A stretch of DNA of 64,000 nucleotides, from NCBI GenBank assembly GCA_965153355.1, contig OZ231126.1, positions 31,744,001 to 31,808,000 on the forward strand, read 5' to 3'. The notes beneath the pieces were generated by a model. It was not told where the DNA came from, ran no database searches, and saw nothing but the letters and a program-made list of their open reading frames with translations. This document shows, in pieces, positions 1-30,450 of the stretch (position 1 is the stretch's first letter; the number at the start of each line of letters is the position of its first letter). Made by a program: the position numbers and the translations under genes. Origin of the DNA: Flaccisagitta enflata. Taxonomy: Eukaryota > Chaetognatha > Sagittoidea > Aphragmophora.

Positions 1-153
1 AATTCACCAATCCAAACAATTCATTAGCTCCATACTTGGCACCGAGTTAGTTATTTACAAGATTGCATTCAGTTTTTGTTTTTCTCCAATCACACTTTGA
101 CTCAGTAAGATCAAGAAAATATGGCTGGTGGTAGTAGATACTCATCAGGTAAA

Positions 154-479
154 AACAAGCCCGACCGGGCAAAGATGCGTCCGGACTGTGTCTCTGCGTG
201 TATTGATCATGTGACATATACGGAGAGACAGATGGACGAACAGACGGGTGAAATGATTGAGTAATAGAGGAGGCTCTCAAAACATGCTGGTTAATCATTT
301 GTTTCAGTGTAGGATCTCACCGTGGCCAAAAACAGCCGAGAAACGCGGTTTTTGCACAGGCGTAACGGACCGACCGACGGACGGACGGACGGACGGACCG
401 ACCGACGGACCGACCGACGGACGGACGGACGGACGGACGGACAATCCCTCTTATAGAGATGCGAGGACGCATCTAAAAA
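154..479 (+). mobile_element. Short hairpin-ended element (Helentron-like), copy 1
   Basis: Starts AACAAGCCC, carries a long GGAC/GACC tetranucleotide tract (about 370-450), and ends with a hairpin (GATGCG/CGCATC) followed by CTAAAAA. The inner arm GATGCGTCC near 174 is the exact complement of the terminal GGACGCATC at 465-473. The family recurs throughout the window. The arrangement (offset inner arm, 3' hairpin, microsatellite) resembles non-autonomous Helentron elements; that classification is inference. Confidence 0.65.
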
Positions 480-654
480 CTTGACCCAATCAGAAACGGT
501 TTTGAAACAATAAGAATTGTGTTTGTGTAATTTACATGAAGCAATATTATACAACAGTTTGCCTATTACATTAATTAAGTATCCCTATTTTATGACTACT
601 TTATTGAACAAGTATATATCCCAGTTTAGCATGTTTTTACAGTAGCACACTATC

Positions 655-755
655 AACTTTTGAAAAAACCTGGGTTTGAAAAAAACCCTGATAAAACCCG
701 GGTTTCTTAAAAAACCCGGGGTTTTTCGGGTTTTTTCAAAATTTTGGGTTTTTTA
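655..755. repeat. A/T-rich tract with AAAACCCGGG palindromes
   Basis: Repeated AAAACCCGGGTTTT-type words in both orientations form a short self-complementary tract. No coding potential is visible and the origin is unknown. Confidence 0.5.
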
Positions 756-768
756 CATTCCCTGGAAG

Positions 769-1150
769 CAATGAAATTACAGTGAGAGGGGTAGTCGAAA
801 TCGCTAGCACCCCTACCTGTAGCTCAGATGATCAATACCACAAGGATATCAGAGGTGGTGACCGATAGCTTATCCCAATACAATTCCCGCCATCAAGGCG
901 ATTTTGTAATCTCAACCTAGTTTTATAGAGATACAGCTCTTTTTAGGGTGAAAATCGGCCATTTTCAGAAGTGTTGGATTTAGCCCTTTTATGACCATTT
1001 TCTAAAGAATGAGAAGGAAATTCGAAAAACGCCTTGATGGCGGGATTTGTTTTTAGGATAAGTTTCCAGCTGCCACCTTAGTTGTCTTCGTAACATAACC
1101 CATCTAAGCTGTGGGTAGGGGTGCTAGCGATTTTACTGCCCCTTTCATTG
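769..1150. mobile_element. Foldback element of about 380 bp
   Basis: The two ends are inverted copies: the left end has ATCGCTAGCACCCCTACC and the right end its reverse complement, with a second inverted pair inside (CCCGCCATCAAGGCG near 890 against CGCCTTGATGGCGGG near 1030). There is no ORF. It lies just downstream of the last visible exon of the neighbouring minus-strand gene, so it is probably intronic. This is a MITE-like foldback of unassigned superfamily. Confidence 0.7.
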
Positions 1151-1184
1151 TATTATCATTGAATCTGTACTAAGTTGGCTGTAC

Positions 1185-2310
1185 CTGAGCAAGCAAGTTG
1201 GATGGCGACCATAATCGGTATGATACAGGCAACGATGACAACTCTAACGAGACTCGAATTGAGATCCTTTCTGGTCGCTGACGCCGCAGTATCGTTGCCA
1301 AATTTCTGCTCTTCGTACAACTTATGCGCGAACCCGAAAATGTCACCGAGAAAGAGCGGGATGGTGAGTGAAAGAGCAGTCCTGGCTCCCATGCAGAGCA
1401 CAGTAATGAACAGTAGACCGCCCTGGAGATAAGAAGAGAGAAGAGAGGATTGTGTTAGCAAGAGCAGTCTTGGCCGCCATGCCGAGAACAGTCATGAACA
1501 GCATACAACCCTGTTGAGAAGGATGAAAATTACCATGGTTATGATGAAAGAGAAAGAATTTATGGTTTAATAAATATGAGTATGAAAATATGAATGAATG
1601 AACAAATAAATGGCAATGACTAAACCAACCTCGGCTCTCAACAAAACGTCGAAGTATGAATGTTTTCGTTCCTTCTTTTCATTATTCTCGATTTTGGTAC
1701 AGCCACTCTCTCCTTTTTTGATTTCCTCGATCTTCCTTGGGATAATTGAGAATTCATTGTGACAATTGATGTTTTCAAGAAATTAAAGTGTCACACACAC
1801 ACACACTGACAAACCCCAACACACACAGTAACAGGTCTTTTCATGCACATTGTTTAACATGCTGATAGTCATGCTATCACAATCAACAACCATGAGCCTT
1901 TTTACATACACAATTGTAAACACAATCACATACACCACACAAAACACACACCAACGCTAATCTCCTTGTCCTTCATACCTGGGTGAGTGGTCGCTATTCG
2001 CGCTAGAAATCAAGTCCACCATTGTTTCATTTGTTTCTTCGAGAGTCGATCGTCTCTTTGGAACATCATTTGCTGCATTGAAGTTCTTATTTGCCCAGTT
2101 TGAATTTCCGTTAGCCACATCGAAATTTCCGATTGCAGCCTTCAAGTTTCTGTCTGCCGCGACAAAGTTACTGTTTGCCGCAGCTAATCTCATAAATGTA
2201 GCTGCGTCAAAATTCGCACAAGTGACAACCGGATCTTGAATTGTATCTGCGGCAGTTAAGTTTGAATCCGGTGCCGAGTTGGCATTGGTCGAGGACAATT
2301 TGTCCCTCAT
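1185..2310 (-). CDS. 5' exons of a multi-pass membrane protein, possibly an ABC half-transporter (partial)
   Basis: Three exons join with consistent phase: 2310-1979 (starts ATG, donor GTATGA), 1735-1630 (donor GTTGGT) and 1422-1185 (acceptor after TCTCCAG, donor GTACAG). The first exon encodes ~110 polar, Ala/Asn-rich residues with degenerate 'AAN/NFxAAN' repeats. The second is lysine-rich and ends in YFDVLLRAE. The third carries two hydrophobic segments, the first running into LSLTIPLFLGDIF and the second IIPIMVAIQLA. A helix ending in P-x-hydrophobic-LG-hydrophobic resembles the first membrane span of ABCB-type half-transporters; this is a family-level guess. The nucleotide-binding domain would lie beyond the left edge. 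What is seen: splice sites, phases and two membrane spans. What is inferred: the ABC assignment. Another multi-pass transporter is possible. Confidence 0.45.
1459..1510 (-). pseudogene. Truncated tandem duplicate of the first membrane-span exon
   Basis: After its own acceptor (TTCTCAACAG), this strand reads GCMLFMTVLGMAAKTAL, clearly related to GGLLFITVLCMGARTAL at the start of the exon at 1422-1185. Homology stops after about 50 bp with no donor site, and sequence then runs into the polypyrimidine tract of the intact exon. It looks like a partial exon duplication, or an alternative 3' splice site whose exon has lost its remainder. Confidence 0.55.
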
Positions 2311-3699
2311 ATTTCCAATTGATGAACAGATAGCGCAGTGACTAATGTGAAATTAAAGTTGCTACATTCAATCAGACAGATAACTTTTTTTTTGCTAATC
2401 TTAACGAGGTAGAAAACATGAATTAAACATTATGAACTAATGTACAATTAAGTGGCAGAAGCTCAGCAAAATAACGCCGCAAGAAAACAAAATCTAACAA
2501 GTAAACTCCCATGACGCCGAATCCGTCGATCAACTCAGGAAGATTTACACTTGACGACATTGACGACGATGGTTGATCATGTTCTAAACAGGAATATTCA
2601 TTCTGTCACAATTTCAAAAATTCATTTCGTATTTACGTTAAAGCGTCACTGAATACTTCTTTATCAATAAATCTTATGACATTTTGATCGGACGCAGAAA
2701 CCACGATTTGGCATGAGAAACTGTCGTCGGGTTAAAGAAAATGCGCCCCATGAATCACCGCATCGATACCACAAATTACAAATATTTCCCCTATTTGGAG
2801 CCGAAAAACCTTATTGTTAATGGGCAATGAATGATAATCGCTGACTCGATTGGCATCAGCCACATGATTTTCAGTATCGCTGCAGACCGGCCATTGCATC
2901 GGTTGCGACTTATAGCTTCCTCCTTGAGTCATTACGACTTTAGTTTAACATATTGAGCCTCACCCTAGCCGGCGAAAGACCAAAGTCCACAATCTACGGT
3001 CTAATACTACTAGTTACTTAGGGAACTGTGACCGGCAACAGAATGAGCAAAGCTTTATTAGTCTTTCCGCCGCAAAAAGTAAGCAAAACAGTGCAGTACT
3101 CCGCCCCCGGTCTTGAAAGTGACATACCAGGGAGCAGAAAGGAAAACGGTCTTCTACAGGAAGAAATTCAATCGGGTCAGACATGAAGGATGAGAGACTT
3201 AAAAGGGACTTAAATTGCATCGAATTGCAATACCCTTAGTTATTTAGTGGATGCCCCAAGAGATGTTTTACACAATAATGGAAGACAGTGTTGAAGGTTA
3301 TGGGAGCCATCTTGAAAGGAGCGTTAACGCCTCGGACATAAATGAAGCGAGCAAGGACTATGTTGGAATACATTTAGCCTCTAATCCATTAGGAGAAATG
3401 GGAAAAGGGTTGAGCGAACACGCCACAACGGCACTAATGGAGCGAGCAGGAACTGGGTGTTTCATGCCTTTATCCATACTATTTTGAAAAAAAAGTCTAC
3501 ACCTGAAAATAGGCATGAACATTGGCAGAATGCCACTCCTAAACAAGTCAAGCTATAATTGCCATATTGGTCCCATTCAAAGTAGTTATTCAAACTTTCT
3601 TTTTTTTCTAATTGTAAAGGAACTCCAAACTCAAAAGATTGATACTTATTTTCAGGTGTGTACAGTTGATCTCGTCCACACTTGAGATGACAGGGGCAA
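2311..3699. other. Gene-free stretch
   Basis: Upstream region of the minus-strand membrane-protein gene. I see no conserved coding exon, RNA gene or clear repeat. Short open frames here have no recognisable motif and no supported splice sites. Confidence 0.5.
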
Positions 3700-4165
3700 G
3701 TATAATGGGAAGAAAAATAAGTTAAAGAACCGATATTTGAAATATAAATTAAAAGAATGATTTATTGTTTATGATGGTTGGTTGCCATAGAAACACATTT
3801 TCATTTTTTTTTGCTAAAATATCAATATTCTGAGAGATTTTTAGTCGCGTGCACGCATCTCTTCACCCCGCTTTGTCTGTCTATCCATCGGATGGTCTAT
3901 CGGTCTGTCTGTTGGTCCATCATACTTTTACTTTATTTTATCAATTTTATTTCCTTTAGTCATTTTAAGTTATTTAAGAGTATATTGAGTCATTCTAAGT
4001 TATTCTAAGTCATTGTGTAAGTCTCGCATGCAACCTACAGGTGCTGGCCTTGTTTGAGAGAACATTGCTTAGAATCAAATGAGCTACAACTTTCCCACAA
4101 TATTTTCCGTAAGAATATTGCTCATTTGGTCATTACTATGGCCCTGTAATGCTCCCTAGCAAATA
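3700..4165. mobile_element. Diverged mariner-type foldback interrupted by another element
   Basis: Flanking words (GATATTTGAAATATAA, GTTGCCATAGAAAC, then CATTGCTTAGAATCAAATG, GTAAGAATATTGCTC) match the foldback at 26962-27563 in the same order. The 3838-4055 element sits in the middle. It is an older, degraded relative split by a later insertion. Confidence 0.55.
3838..4055 (-). mobile_element. Short hairpin-ended element (Helentron-like)
   Basis: In minus orientation: starts with the reverse complement of GGCCTTGTTT and ends at TTTTTAGTCGCGTGCACGC. The tetranucleotide tract is degraded to TGTC/GGTC words, and a GTCATTTTAAGTT-like repeat follows. It is more diverged than the copies near 23 kb. 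Confidence 0.55.
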
Positions 4166-4372
4166 TTCTAACAAAATATACAGTAGGTGTCATCTATGCT
4201 TTGAAATACAGGGGCCCTCTTATCGTAACTACCATTTGTGCCAATGAAATGAAACTGTGTGTATATAATAGTTATGTTCTATAGTGTTGACGATGGGTTA
4301 TGGCAGCTCTGTGGACAAAAAAATTATTTTGAATATACTAAATCAAATTTACTCCACTTCAACAGCTGCCGG

Positions 4373-4462
4373 AGTGGTCTAGTGGTTAACAAACTTCAAA
4401 TTTATCATGGTCAGTTATTTCTTCAAAGGTTCTAAGTTTGAATCCCAGGTTGGTTTTGCAAT
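4373..4462 (+). repeat. tRNA-derived SINE-like head or tRNA pseudogene
   Basis: It contains an A-box-like TGGTCTAGTGGTTAAC and, about 55 bp later, a B-box-like GTTTGAATCCC, the two internal RNA polymerase III promoter elements of tRNA genes. No acceptor stem can be paired, so it is not an intact tRNA. A SINE head or decayed tRNA copy fits best. Confidence 0.5.
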
Positions 4463-5119
4463 TAAAGCAAATAGATGAAGCTGAAATTCTGCCATAGAAG
4501 AGATTATTCCCGATGTTTTATACCAAAAATGTTTTTGTAAGGTAAGCTGTAGGGGGATGCCATACCCCATTGTCAACCCCTTAGGGTCTATACATTACAC
4601 CAGCAAAATATCATTCCCCTCATTGTACTGATGTTCAGGTTATGAGCTCCCCCGTATTTCCAAGTCTAGACGACATCTACTGTACTATAAGAAAATTTTA
4701 GCAAATTTGATTTTGAGCAGTGTTACCTCAAAATATTGATATCTTAGCAAGAAAACATGGAAATGGGTTTTCATAGCAACCAGCTATCATCTTTTATCTT
4801 AATTTATCTATTTTCTAAATATCAATCCCATAACTTCATTAATTCTTTCACAATGCTTGCCCCGTTATCTCAAGTCTAGACGAAATCTACTGTACTCAAT
4901 ATCCAAATGGTATATTTTGAGCGAGAAGGAGAGGAGTCACGCGACTCACTCCATCTCTCCTCGGGAAGAAGAAGAATTGTGACGTACCGGCCAGGAGAAT
5001 TATCCATGAAAAGTAACAGAACTTATCAAGGAACCTTTCGCCCCTTACGATCCCTTGTCTCCCCTCAAGGACCCCCCTTGTCTCCCCTTAAAAGAGTTCC
5101 TTAAGCCCCTATAAAGCCT

Positions 5120-5370
5120 GGGGTGAATCAAATTGAGTCGCTTTTGATTTTCTTCCCCGTGACTCGACGCATTACAAAACCTATAATTATCTTCCCTACA
5201 ATGCAATAATACAATTAATTCTAGGTTTGAATAGTGTTAAATAGTGTAATATTTATAATTTTTTATGATTAAGTACTGCCAATAATTTTATTTTCCCAAA
5301 ATTATCTATTTTTCTATTTTTCCCCCTATCTCTAAACCCTTTGATTTTTTTCTCTCCCCCGCCGGAGGGG
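5120..5370. repeat. Dispersed pyrimidine-rich repeat, copy 1
   Basis: It shares an ordered series of words with 50025-50530: CTTTTGATTTTCT, ACGCATTACAAAACCTAT, GTTTGAATAGTGTTAAAT, TTTTTATGATTAAGTACTGCC and CTAAACCCTTTGATT. Parts also occur near 7240-7530. No ORF. The type is unknown. Confidence 0.55.
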
Positions 5371-5703
5371 GGTAAAGAAGGGGACTCAATTTATACACAG
5401 CTCGAGATTTCATTCATTGCGGCACCATCTCCAATTTTTATGCCAACGGGCAACCACTAGCTTTCATTCCTTCAGAACCAATTCCTTCGATTAAAGAATA
5501 TGGCCTGATATTCGGATATGGCCTGTCATTTGGGTACGGCCAGATGTCGGATACGACCTAATATTTCAACATGGCTCATTTCATTCTGACATGACAAGTA
5601 TCCTATATCAACTGTCTTCTAGTTGTTATGTGTTATCATCATAACAAAACCAGGACGGTCAGACGTACAGTTTTACGGACACCACCCCTGGTTCTTTATC
5701 TGG

Positions 5704-5925
5704 TGTTTAGCGCTCATATTCGTAACCTTTCAACCTATTCGTTAATAGAGTTGAGACCATCGCATCGCCGTCAAAATCGAGACCACCTTCGTCGCTTGTG
5801 AATACGAGATAATCGGGAAAAAAGTCGAAGTCAGTCCTTGAATTTTTGACATATTCGAGAAAAACAGGGTTTCGTTTTCTTATGCGGAAGTTGTGGCTCT
5901 CCACCAACCGAATGGGCCCTCCAAT
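5704..5925 (-). CDS. Possible terminal coding exon, unrecognised
   Basis: An open frame of about 70 codons ends in a stop near 5710 and reads like ordinary protein (for example FPDYLVFTSDEGGLDFDGD), unlike surrounding low-complexity frames. A weak acceptor (CCATTGGAG) precedes it. No partner exon was found within several kilobases and no family is recognised, so it may be a chance ORF. Confidence 0.25.
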
Positions 5926-6104
5926 GGAATTGATAGGGTAAGTAAATTTAATAATTCTCTTTCATTTGGCACCAAGCAGATTGCTGTATGTATATTTTCC
6001 GCGTTATGATTTCTTAAAAATTTGTCTGTGAAAATTACGAATTAAATTTTTTTGATTTTTTTCTGATTTTGAGTAAGATGAAAAAAGGAGTGTATTTATG
6101 TTTG

Positions 6105-6490
6105 TTTGAGCATGAAAATACAAGAAAACATGTTAATGAGCATAGCTGCTCATCTGTGAGGGTGTTTTGGAAGATTCTAGCTCATTTAGCTCAGTTTTTT
6201 TTTTAATCCGATAAATGAATAGATATTTTGATACATGTTTAAGAAAGCAGATACAAAAAAGCATATCAGTGAGCATAACTGCTCATCTGTGAGGCTGTTT
6301 TTCAGCATTTCAGCTCACTTAAGTCATTTAGCTCAATCTTTTTTTTCTGATTTTTAATGGAATAAATAAATGTTTTGATGAGAGCATGTAAATACAAGGA
6401 AGCATATCAGTGAGCATGGCTGATTGTCTTGTTGAGTGATTTTGAGCATTTCAGTTTATCTAACTCATTTGGCTCAGTCCTATTTTGCTC
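6105..6490. repeat. Three tandem copies of a 133-141 bp unit
   Basis: Each copy contains GTGAGCATAACTGCTCATC-like sequence (6138, 6271, 6412) followed by AGCTCATTTAGCTCAGT-like sequence and a T-rich tract. The copies are diverged and no ORF is present. Confidence 0.6.
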
Positions 6491-6894
6491 TTATTATCAG
6501 TGCAATCAATACATACAATTGTTCTTGATTTGATCTATTAAAAAAAAGATTTGCAGTGACTAAAAACAAAATCTTGATGAAAAGTGACCAATGCTTTCGA
6601 CTTTTTCCTCACGGCGACAGCCGCCATTACTGGTAAATTATTATTATTATCATTATTGTTGATGACGATACGCCAAATATCGAAAAATCGTTTCCAATAG
6701 AAGGGAAAAAGACGAATACAGGTCGCACTGAGAGCCATATGCCCGAACCAAGACGTTGCGCCAAGCACCGAGCGTGACCGACAGACCAACCGACAGAGCC
6801 TCGCATAGAGTCCGTTTATTCCCTAACCGCATATTTTCCTAAATCACGGGCATTGCATTTCAATTTTCTATATCACGTTTGGTGTTTATCACAG

Positions 6895-7168
6895 AACAAG
6901 GCCAAGATAGGCCAATAAGATGCGCCGTATGGATTGTCGAATGAGTGCGTTACCGACCAACCAACAGACTGACCGACCAATGTTCGACAATACATCCGGT
7001 GCACGTTTTGGCCCACTTGACCTGTGCACTTACAATTGAGGAGCAATGAGAGAGCGCTGCGCTCGTGTGCGACTCACTGCGATCAAAACAAAAAGCGCTA
7101 AAACGGATAAGACTTAACAGCGCTGAAACGGTAAAGACCTTAAAGACTGATCGACGGATTTGGCGCAT
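6895..7168 (+). mobile_element. Degenerate short hairpin-ended element
   Basis: It starts AACAAGGCCAAGATAGGCC, closely like the copy at 28001, then has an inner arm ATGCGCC and GACC/AACC words. A GGCGCAT near 7162 could be the decayed terminal arm. The right boundary is uncertain. Confidence 0.4.
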
Positions 7169-7609
7169 GGAAGGGTTTTAGATGGAAATGGACGGGCAGG
7201 GAGACACTGGGAGTAAAACATCGCAGGGGTATATATGGTTACACGGCTTTTGATTTCTTTCCCCATCCCACCGGTCCTTTGTTTTTTCCTACATGGTTTG
7301 AGAGTTACAAGATTTCCTTCCTCATTCTTCTAGTATGGCCATGGAATTGTGTTGAAAACGTTTAATCTCACCATGTAGCATCAACAAACAAAAGTGCAAA
7401 ATTTTGATATTACTTACCCTTTCATTTTTATTCTCTCGAATTCATGAAGTTGAGTGGCTTTTGATTTCTTTTCTCCCCCTCCCTCTGTTCTTTAATTTCC
7501 TTCCCCGGCCAGCCAAAGAATTGTTTGATTTCCTACCTCATGCCCCATAGAGCATTGTCTATACCAAAAAAATTAATTCGTCAAAAAAATATTGTCGTTT
7601 TTCAAGCTT

Positions 7610-7789
7610 TTTTTAGTCGCGTGCTACGCTACGCGACTCTACACCCTGCTCTCGGTCCATCGGTCGGTCAGACCCCTTTCCACTTTTTTGGCGTTTTTTA
7701 GCTCATGCCCAAATACTTAAGTGACCATCTCTATCACTGCCCCTGCCCATCTGCACGCGACCGGGATAGCCGTGTATTCGGCCTTGTTT
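7610..7789 (-). mobile_element. Short hairpin-ended element (Helentron-like)
   Basis: TTTTAGTCGCGTGCTACGC opens a hairpin (GTCGCGTG / TACGCGAC), followed by CTACACCCTGCT, a short CGGT tract, CTGCCCCTGCCCATCTG, the inner arm GCACGCGAC, and the end GGCCTTGTTT. All family blocks are in the expected order. Confidence 0.7.
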
Positions 7790-8199
7790 CCCTCATCTCC
7801 AAGTTCTTAGGAGGGGGAGGAGAGAAAAACTCAACTTTATACACGCCTGTTTTTTTCTACCTTAAAATCCCTTCCTCATTTTCAAATTCTCTGGTGGTGG
7901 GGGGGGGGAACGAAAATGCAAGAATATACACCCCATTTACATACAACGCAACTAGCGGAAAACCAAGCTATCCTGACTATGGTATACAGACTATAGTCTA
8001 GAATGAATGAAAAAAAAACTTGAGAAATATTTAAAATTAGAGGTACAAATGAATTGTCACGCGACACGGATTTTGGTGAAACTGAAAAATCTGAACAGTA
8101 TCTGGGTCCGCAACGGAGGGGGTTAAAGATCACCAATTCCATAAGATCGCTATGACCAAAAGATCGCTAACCCTGTAAAATCGTTAAAACATTACATTT

Positions 8200-8935
8200 G
8201 AGCCTCCATACAAAGTTTCATGCAAATCCGTTTAAAAATGGCAAAGTTATGCACGTTTTTCACTTTGAGGCTAGTAGGGTGGTTGGGTGGTAGGCTGGTT
8301 TGGATAAATAGTGTGCATATGTTGAGTTCTTCCATTTAGAGACTCCATACCAAGTTTCAACCAAATTGGTTGAAAAATGTCCAATTTATGCAAGTTTTTC
8401 ACTTTTAAACCAGTAAGCTGGTTGGGTGGTAGGTCGGTTTGGCCAGTTAGCATGCTCAAACATAAATAAATCACATACATGTGTTGAGTCATTCCATTTG
8501 GAGACTCCATACCAAATTTCAACCAAATTGGTTGAAAAACGCCAAAGATATGCACATTTTTCACTTTTAGGCTGGTAGGCTGGTTGGGTGGTAGGCTGGT
8601 TTGACAGGATAAATAGTGTGCATATGTTGAGTTCTTCTATTTAGAGACTCCATACCAAGTTTCAACCAAATTAGTTGAAAAATGACAAAGTTATGCAAGT
8701 TTTTCACTTTTGGGCCCGTTGGCTGGTTGGGTGGTAGGTCGGTTTGGCCGGTTAGCATGCTCAAATGCATATAAATCACATACATATGTTGAGTCCTTCC
8801 ATTTAGAGACTCCATACCAAATTTCAACCAAATCGGTTGAAAAATGCCAAAGTTATGCACGTTTTTCACTTTTAGGCCGGTAGGCTGGTTGGGCCGGTTG
8901 GGTTGGTCGGATCACAAAAATCGGATAGGATGTAA
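8200..8935 (+). repeat. Tandem repeat with alternating 143/162-bp monomers
   Basis: The word GACTCCATACCAA recurs at about 8341, 8503, 8646 and 8808, so spacing alternates 162, 143, 162 bp: a 305-bp dimer. Each unit reads CCAAGTTTCAACCAAAT, TTGAAAAATGCCAAAG, a TGCACGTTTTTCACTTTTAGG block and a GGCTGGTTGGGTGGTAGG block. The same monomer family forms both arms of the foldback at 43449-46525. Confidence 0.75.
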
Positions 8936-9024
8936 AGCGCCTTACCCTAGTACAACTTCCCACCAAATATGAACCAAATCGGTCAAAGCATAAAAAAGTT
9001 ATCCATTTTTAAAAATCTGTAACA

Positions 9025-9165
9025 ACAACAATGACGACAACAACGACAACGACGACGACACCCACCCGCCTTGAATTATAGTCAGCGTCGGAATGATATT
9101 CCGTCGCGGACAAAAATGACAACTTCACATTAAGAAGCCAGAGGGGGGGGGGGGGGGTCGCAAAA
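9025..9165. repeat. AAC/GACGAC simple repeat and G homopolymer
   Basis: A CAACAACAATGACGACAAC run grades into GACGACGAC near 9050-9062. A run of about 13-15 G follows near 9145-9160. Upstream words (ACCAAATCGGTCAAAGCAT) suggest the tail of a dispersed retroelement-like repeat, but no coding part is present. Confidence 0.5.
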
Positions 9166-10046
9166 GAAGGGAGAGGAAGTGAAGAGAAATGCCAAATAAT
9201 CAGAAGGCGTTACATTGCTAAATTCATACCACCATAATGCACAGTAATAATCAATTTACATACTTCAGCCACAAACAAATCATCTCCACAGCATTGCAAC
9301 AATTATCAGAACAAAACTAGCCTAAGATAGCCAATGAAGGGAAAAATTTATCAAAATTGCAAAACTCTTAGTCGCGTACCCATCTAGAAAACTACTGGTC
9401 AATCGATCGGGGGGTTCGTAGAGATCGTTACTATTTTTGTGCATGCGGCTATGCGTGAGTGTGTCGATCCGTCTGTAGGCGCCTATGCAATCTTATAATT
9501 TTTCTGATTAAGTAATTTTGGACTAGTTTGCCTCCACCTATCCTTAAGCGACTTTAAGTTTGAGTCGCCCAGCTATATCTTTCAATCAGTCAACATTTCG
9601 CTTTTTGCTTTTGAACGACCTTGTCATTAATGCCCCTGCCCAACCGTAAGCGACTAGTAGAGTTGTCCTCGCCTCAAAAGAAGAAGTTCCTATATCAGGC
9701 TAAAGCTCAGCTTGTCTGCGCCCTAACTAAAGTGAGTATACAAAATTGAAGTGTTGCGGAACTAACTACTGACCATACAACGAATATCGGTGGATGAAAC
9801 GGAGTTAACAAAAATCACAAATCGACAAGTATGTTTGATATGGACTACTGCAGGTACAAAATAAAGTCCTTTCCCATCTGTCCATGTCCGCGTTTTTTGC
9901 GCTTTCTTTTAAAATAGTTTGAAAATGAACTGGTTGTGAAGAAGCCAACAATACTAAACGCGTTATCACATAAAGAGGAGGTAAAGGACAAATAGCCTGA
10001 GAACGTGTACAGAAAAGAAATTCGCTTATCACGCTTCCTATTAATA

Positions 10047-29877
<19,831 letters not shown>

Positions 29878-30450
29878 TTTTCTTTTCGAAAATGGCCGAT
29901 AAATTTAAAAAGAAAGTTTTGTAAGTAGTATCAAAATATTCGTTTAGAATGAACCCGATTGATATTTATTATTACGGTCAAATGATCCCTAGTTGGGGAC
30001 AAAATGAAGAAGTTTCAACGAAAGCGGACAAGACATGTCATAAAGATAGGAGAGAAATAAACAACAAACAGAAATCGGCAAGGGAGGGGGAAGGAAGGGA
30101 AAGAAAGCTCTTCACACGCTCGAAAAGGCTATGGTTTCATCCATGTAAATACTGAGCTGCTTACGCACGACAGAAAAAAAACTTAAAGCGCCACTAGCGT
30201 TAATAAAACTCATAAATCAAAAGCTGAGATTACAGCGAGGAACAAACTTACAGGTCTTAACGGTTGCGTTGGTCTTAAGTTTTGGAATCACAATTTCAGA
30301 GGAGACCGAATCTAGAGAAATTGTCTCGGACACAGACAACACTACTCTCTACAAATGACACCATAAAAGGATATCAGTTAAAATGGAAAACTGGAAGATA
30401 GAACAAATTAAGGATTAAATTGAACGCCCAAGCGCTTCGTGCGCGCATGT
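29878..30450. other. Intergenic region upstream of vasa
   Basis: 573 bp between the stop of the upstream same-strand gene and the vasa ATG. It should hold the vasa promoter and 5' UTR and the upstream gene's 3' UTR. I see no clear TATA box or initiator, and no AATAAA close behind the upstream stop. Confidence 0.5.

Noticed and set aside
257-484. Frames with PTDRPTDGRTDGR-type peptides here and at many other sites
   Set aside because: They are translations of the GACC/GGAC tetranucleotide tracts of the short hairpin-ended elements.
4373-4462. Functional tRNA gene
   Set aside because: A- and B-box words are present but no acceptor or anticodon stem can be formed.
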